Shown in pieces: positions 6,291 to 7,809 of a stretch of 7,809 bases of DNA. The stretch is from Chloroflexota bacterium (GTDB taxonomy: Bacteria > Chloroflexota > UBA6077 > FW602-bin22 > JACPQP01), in the NCBI GenBank assembly GCA_016190465.1, contig JACPQP010000170.1, forward strand, positions 1 through 7,809, written 5' to 3'. A program made the position numbers and the translations under genes. Under the pieces are notes generated by a model. It had not been told where the DNA came from. It was given only the letters and a program-made list of their open reading frames with translations, and ran no database searches. Within the stretch, counting starts at the first letter, position 1, and each line of letters starts with the position of its first letter.

Positions 6291-7292
6291 ATGTCACGAT
6301 TCACGGTCGAACGCATCCCCGAGCACCACGACGGCGCCGACGCCTATGAGCTGCGAGACAGCGCGGCGGGCTCGTCCGCACGGCTCGTCCCCGCGCGCGG
6401 GATCAACCTGCTCAGCTTCGTCGGGTCAGTCGACGAGTGCCCGGTCGAGACGATCCTTGGCCCCACGCCAGACCAGGCGAGCGCTTCCGCCTTTACCTTC
6501 GGCAACGCCATCCTCTTCCCCTTCCCCAACCGAATCCGCCAATCCCGGTTCCGCTGGCGTGGCCGCGAATACCCACTCCGGCCGAACTGGCGTGGCGAGC
6601 ACCAGATTCACGGGCTCATCACCGACCACCCCTGGTCCCTGGTGCGTGCGGCGGGCACGGAAGCGGGCGCGCTTCTTCATTCCCGTCTCGTGCCCACCGA
6701 TGATCCGGTGGTCGCGGAGCAGTACCCGTTCCCGTGTCGACTCGACATGATCTATACCCTGTGCGGCGGCGCGCTCCGGGTGGACGTCACCATCGAGAAC
6801 ACCGGCGAAGGGGAAATGCCATTTGGCTTCGGTATGCACCCGTATTTCCGTATGCCGTTGGCTGCTGGCGGGGATCGCGCGCGATGTCTGGTCGAGGTGC
6901 CGGCCGGTCGTCAGTGGGCGCTGGACGGGGACTGTCTGCCGACGGGCGAGGTCGTGCCGGTGCCGCCCGAGCGCGACTTCCGCCGGTTGCGGGCAATTGG
7001 CGATCTCTCCCTCGACGACGTGTACACCGACGTCGCCTTCGCCGGTGACTCCACCCGGTGCCGACTGTCCGATCCGGCCGCCGAGGTCGAGCTTCAGGTC
7101 GAGTTCGGTCGCCAGTTTCGGGAGATCGTCGTCTACGCGCCGCCGAGCCGGCCGACCATCTGCTTTGAGCCGTACACCTGCCCGACCGACGCGGCGAACC
7201 TGGAGGATCGCGGTGTTCCGGCGGGGGTCCTCACGCTCGCACCGGGCGCCAGTTGGTCAGCCTGGGTGGTGATACGCGTCGGCCGGGGATGA
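6291..7292 (+). CDS. Aldose 1-epimerase (mutarotase) family protein
   Basis: This 333-residue cytosolic protein of the GalM fold would interconvert alpha and beta anomers of a free or modified aldose. Family landmarks are in order: FPFPNRIR (76-83) with the substrate-binding Asn80-Arg81, HGL with His107, GFGMHPYF (179-186) with His183 as probable general acid, DDVYTD (242-247) with the sugar-binding Asp, and FEPYTCPTDA (292-301) with Glu293 as probable general base. All catalytic positions expected for the family appear present, and the length is normal. No signal peptide is seen. The start ATG has GGGAGG 8 bases upstream, a strong site. It lies 104 bp after the YfhO-family gene on the same strand, so co-transcription is possible but unproven. 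The exact sugar cannot be told from the sequence; glucose or galactose mutarotation and a YihR-like role on another hexose are both open. Confidence 0.9.
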   Translation: MSRFTVERIPEHHDGADAYELRDSAAGSSARLVPARGINLLSFVGSVDECPVETILGPTPDQASASAFTFGNAILFPFPNRIRQSRFRWRGREYPLRPNWRGEHQIHGLITDHPWSLVRAAGTEAGALLHSRLVPTDDPVVAEQYPFPCRLDMIYTLCGGALRVDVTIENTGEGEMPFGFGMHPYFRMPLAAGGDRARCLVEVPAGRQWALDGDCLPTGEVVPVPPERDFRRLRAIGDLSLDDVYTDVAFAGDSTRCRLSDPAAEVELQVEFGRQFREIVVYAPPSRPTICFEPYTCPTDAANLEDRGVPAGVLTLAPGASWSAWVVIRVGRG

Positions 7293-7357
7293 CTTGTCTG
7301 GCATACGAGTGGCCGGCCTACGGATGAGGGCGATGTGGTACAGTGTGAGCCCAATCT

Positions 7358-7430
7358 CCTCGCCCCCTACCCCTCTCCCCGGGGGAGAGGGGTAGGGGGT
7401 GAGGGGGGGCCCACGCCACGGGAGAGGGGA
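7358..7430. repeat. Compound palindrome: near-perfect hairpin plus a half-copy of the lipoprotein repeat unit
   Basis: The arms 7363-7380 and 7382-7399 are exact reverse complements over 18 bp (core CCCCTACCCCTCTCCCC). With one G-T pair the match extends outward to 7358 and 7404. Directly after it, CCCACGCCACGGGAGAGGGG (7410-7429) closely resembles the CCCACGCTGGGGGAGAGGGG found repeatedly inside the next gene (from 7698). It occupies the gap between the epimerase and the lipoprotein gene. It could cap the epimerase message but has no T-run. Confidence 0.85.
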
Positions 7431-7451
7431 ACCAGGCAACACGAGGTGAAG

Positions 7452-7809
7452 GTGGCGGTCTCACAACTACGTGGCACCATCGGGCTCGCGCTCATGGTGA
7501 GCACGCTGCTCCTGCTAGCGGGATGCGGTGCGTCGTCGCGGGTTCCGACGCCGACCGCTCAGCCGGTCAGCCAATCGGTTGTCCTCAACCCGCCATCCAG
7601 CCCGTCGCCGGCGATGGCTCAACCATCGCCGGTGGCGTCGCCTTCTGCTCTATCCCAGCCTACTCCCCTCACCCCCGGCGCCGTTCCTGAGCCCGGTCCC
7701 ACGCTGGGGGAGAGGGGGGCCGCCCTCACCCCTGGCCCCTCTCCCACGCTGGGGGAGAGGGGAGCGGCCCTCACTCCTGGCCCCTCTCCCACGCTGGGGG
7801 AGAGGGGAG
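7452..7809 (+). CDS. Lipoprotein with Pro/Ser-rich linker and in-frame repeats (partial, cut by window end)
   Basis: This is the N-terminal 119 codons of an exported lipoprotein that continues past the right edge. The signal peptide is short, with a hydrophobic core (LALMVSTLLLLAGC) and a clear lipobox L-A-G-C with Cys25. After it come GASS and a flexible linker rich in Pro, Ser, Thr and Ala. The linker then passes into a 15-residue repeat (TLGERGAALTPGPSP). The start is GTG 7452 because GAGGTGA (7443-7449) makes a good ribosome binding site. GTG 7446 would add two residues, including a Lys useful for the signal peptide. The functional domain is beyond the window, so no function can be given. 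The linker composition is typical of surface lipoproteins such as binding proteins or secreted enzymes. The reading frame has no stop through the window end. Confidence 0.72.
   Translation, partial: MAVSQLRGTIGLALMVSTLLLLAGCGASSRVPTPTAQPVSQSVVLNPPSSPSPAMAQPSPVASPSALSQPTPLTPGAVPEPGPTLGERGAALTPGPSPTLGERGAALTPGPSPTLGERG
7701..7809 (+). repeat. 45-bp in-frame tandem repeat inside the lipoprotein gene
   Basis: Two full 45-bp units (7701-7745 and 7746-7790) and the first 19 bases of a third (7791-7809) stand head to tail, each starting ACGCTGGGGGAGAGGGG. A diverged partial unit precedes them at about 7669-7700. Each full unit encodes T-L-G-E-R-G-A-A-L-T-P-G-P-S-P. The repeat also carries the hairpin CCCCTCTCCC/GGGAGAGGGG (7736-7745 with 7753-7762; 7781-7790 with 7798-7807). 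The two full units differ at three bases, all synonymous (GGG/GGA, GCC/GCG, ACC/ACT). The array continues beyond the window. Confidence 0.92.

Noticed and set aside
1..7809. The repeats as a CRISPR array
   Set aside because: There is no set of identical short repeats with unique regular spacers. The only regular array (7701-7809) has 45-bp units without spacers and lies within a reading frame.

Overview
The window is very GC-rich, with strongly GC-biased third codon positions. It carries one three-gene block on the minus strand (3311 down to 115) and three genes on the plus strand (3712 to the right edge). The protein types, the base composition and the CCCCTCTCCC/GGGAGAGGGG palindromes scattered between genes suggest a Chloroflexota bacterium, possibly a Thermomicrobia/Sphaerobacter-type lineage. 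No marker gene is present, so this placement is inference.

Left half, minus strand. A good sigma70-type promoter (-35 TTGACA, 17 bp, -10 TAACAT; 3471-3443) drives three genes. They encode a 97-residue two-helix membrane protein with a His-rich loop, a membrane-anchored pentaheme cytochrome c resembling ActA, and a 753-residue exported protein of the molybdopterin-oxidoreductase fold resembling the B1 part of ActB. Together the last two look like part of an alternative complex III (quinol:electron acceptor oxidoreductase) locus. The ActB-like protein lacks the fourth Fe-S cysteine and has no cysteine that could bind molybdenum. The usual ActB2 ferredoxin domain is not fused to it. The remaining act genes, if any, lie beyond the left edge, past a repeat-filled stretch (1-110).

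Middle (3312-3711). This divergent intergenic region holds back-to-back promoters, a 17-codon ORF of doubtful reality, and a long nested inverted repeat (3603-3685) that ends just before the ribosome binding site of the next gene.

Right half, plus strand. A YfhO-family multi-spanning membrane protein (824 aa) is followed by an aldose 1-epimerase family protein (333 aa). After a compound palindrome (7358-7430) comes the start of a lipoprotein gene that runs off the right edge. Its Pro/Ser-rich linker contains an in-frame 45-bp tandem repeat built from the same palindrome family. The two complete repeat copies differ at three bases, all synonymous.

Most of the unusual signal is in the repeats, and in the combination of separate B1, cofactor-ligand loss and a small unknown membrane protein in the act-like operon. 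I did not find convincing evidence of a wholly new system.
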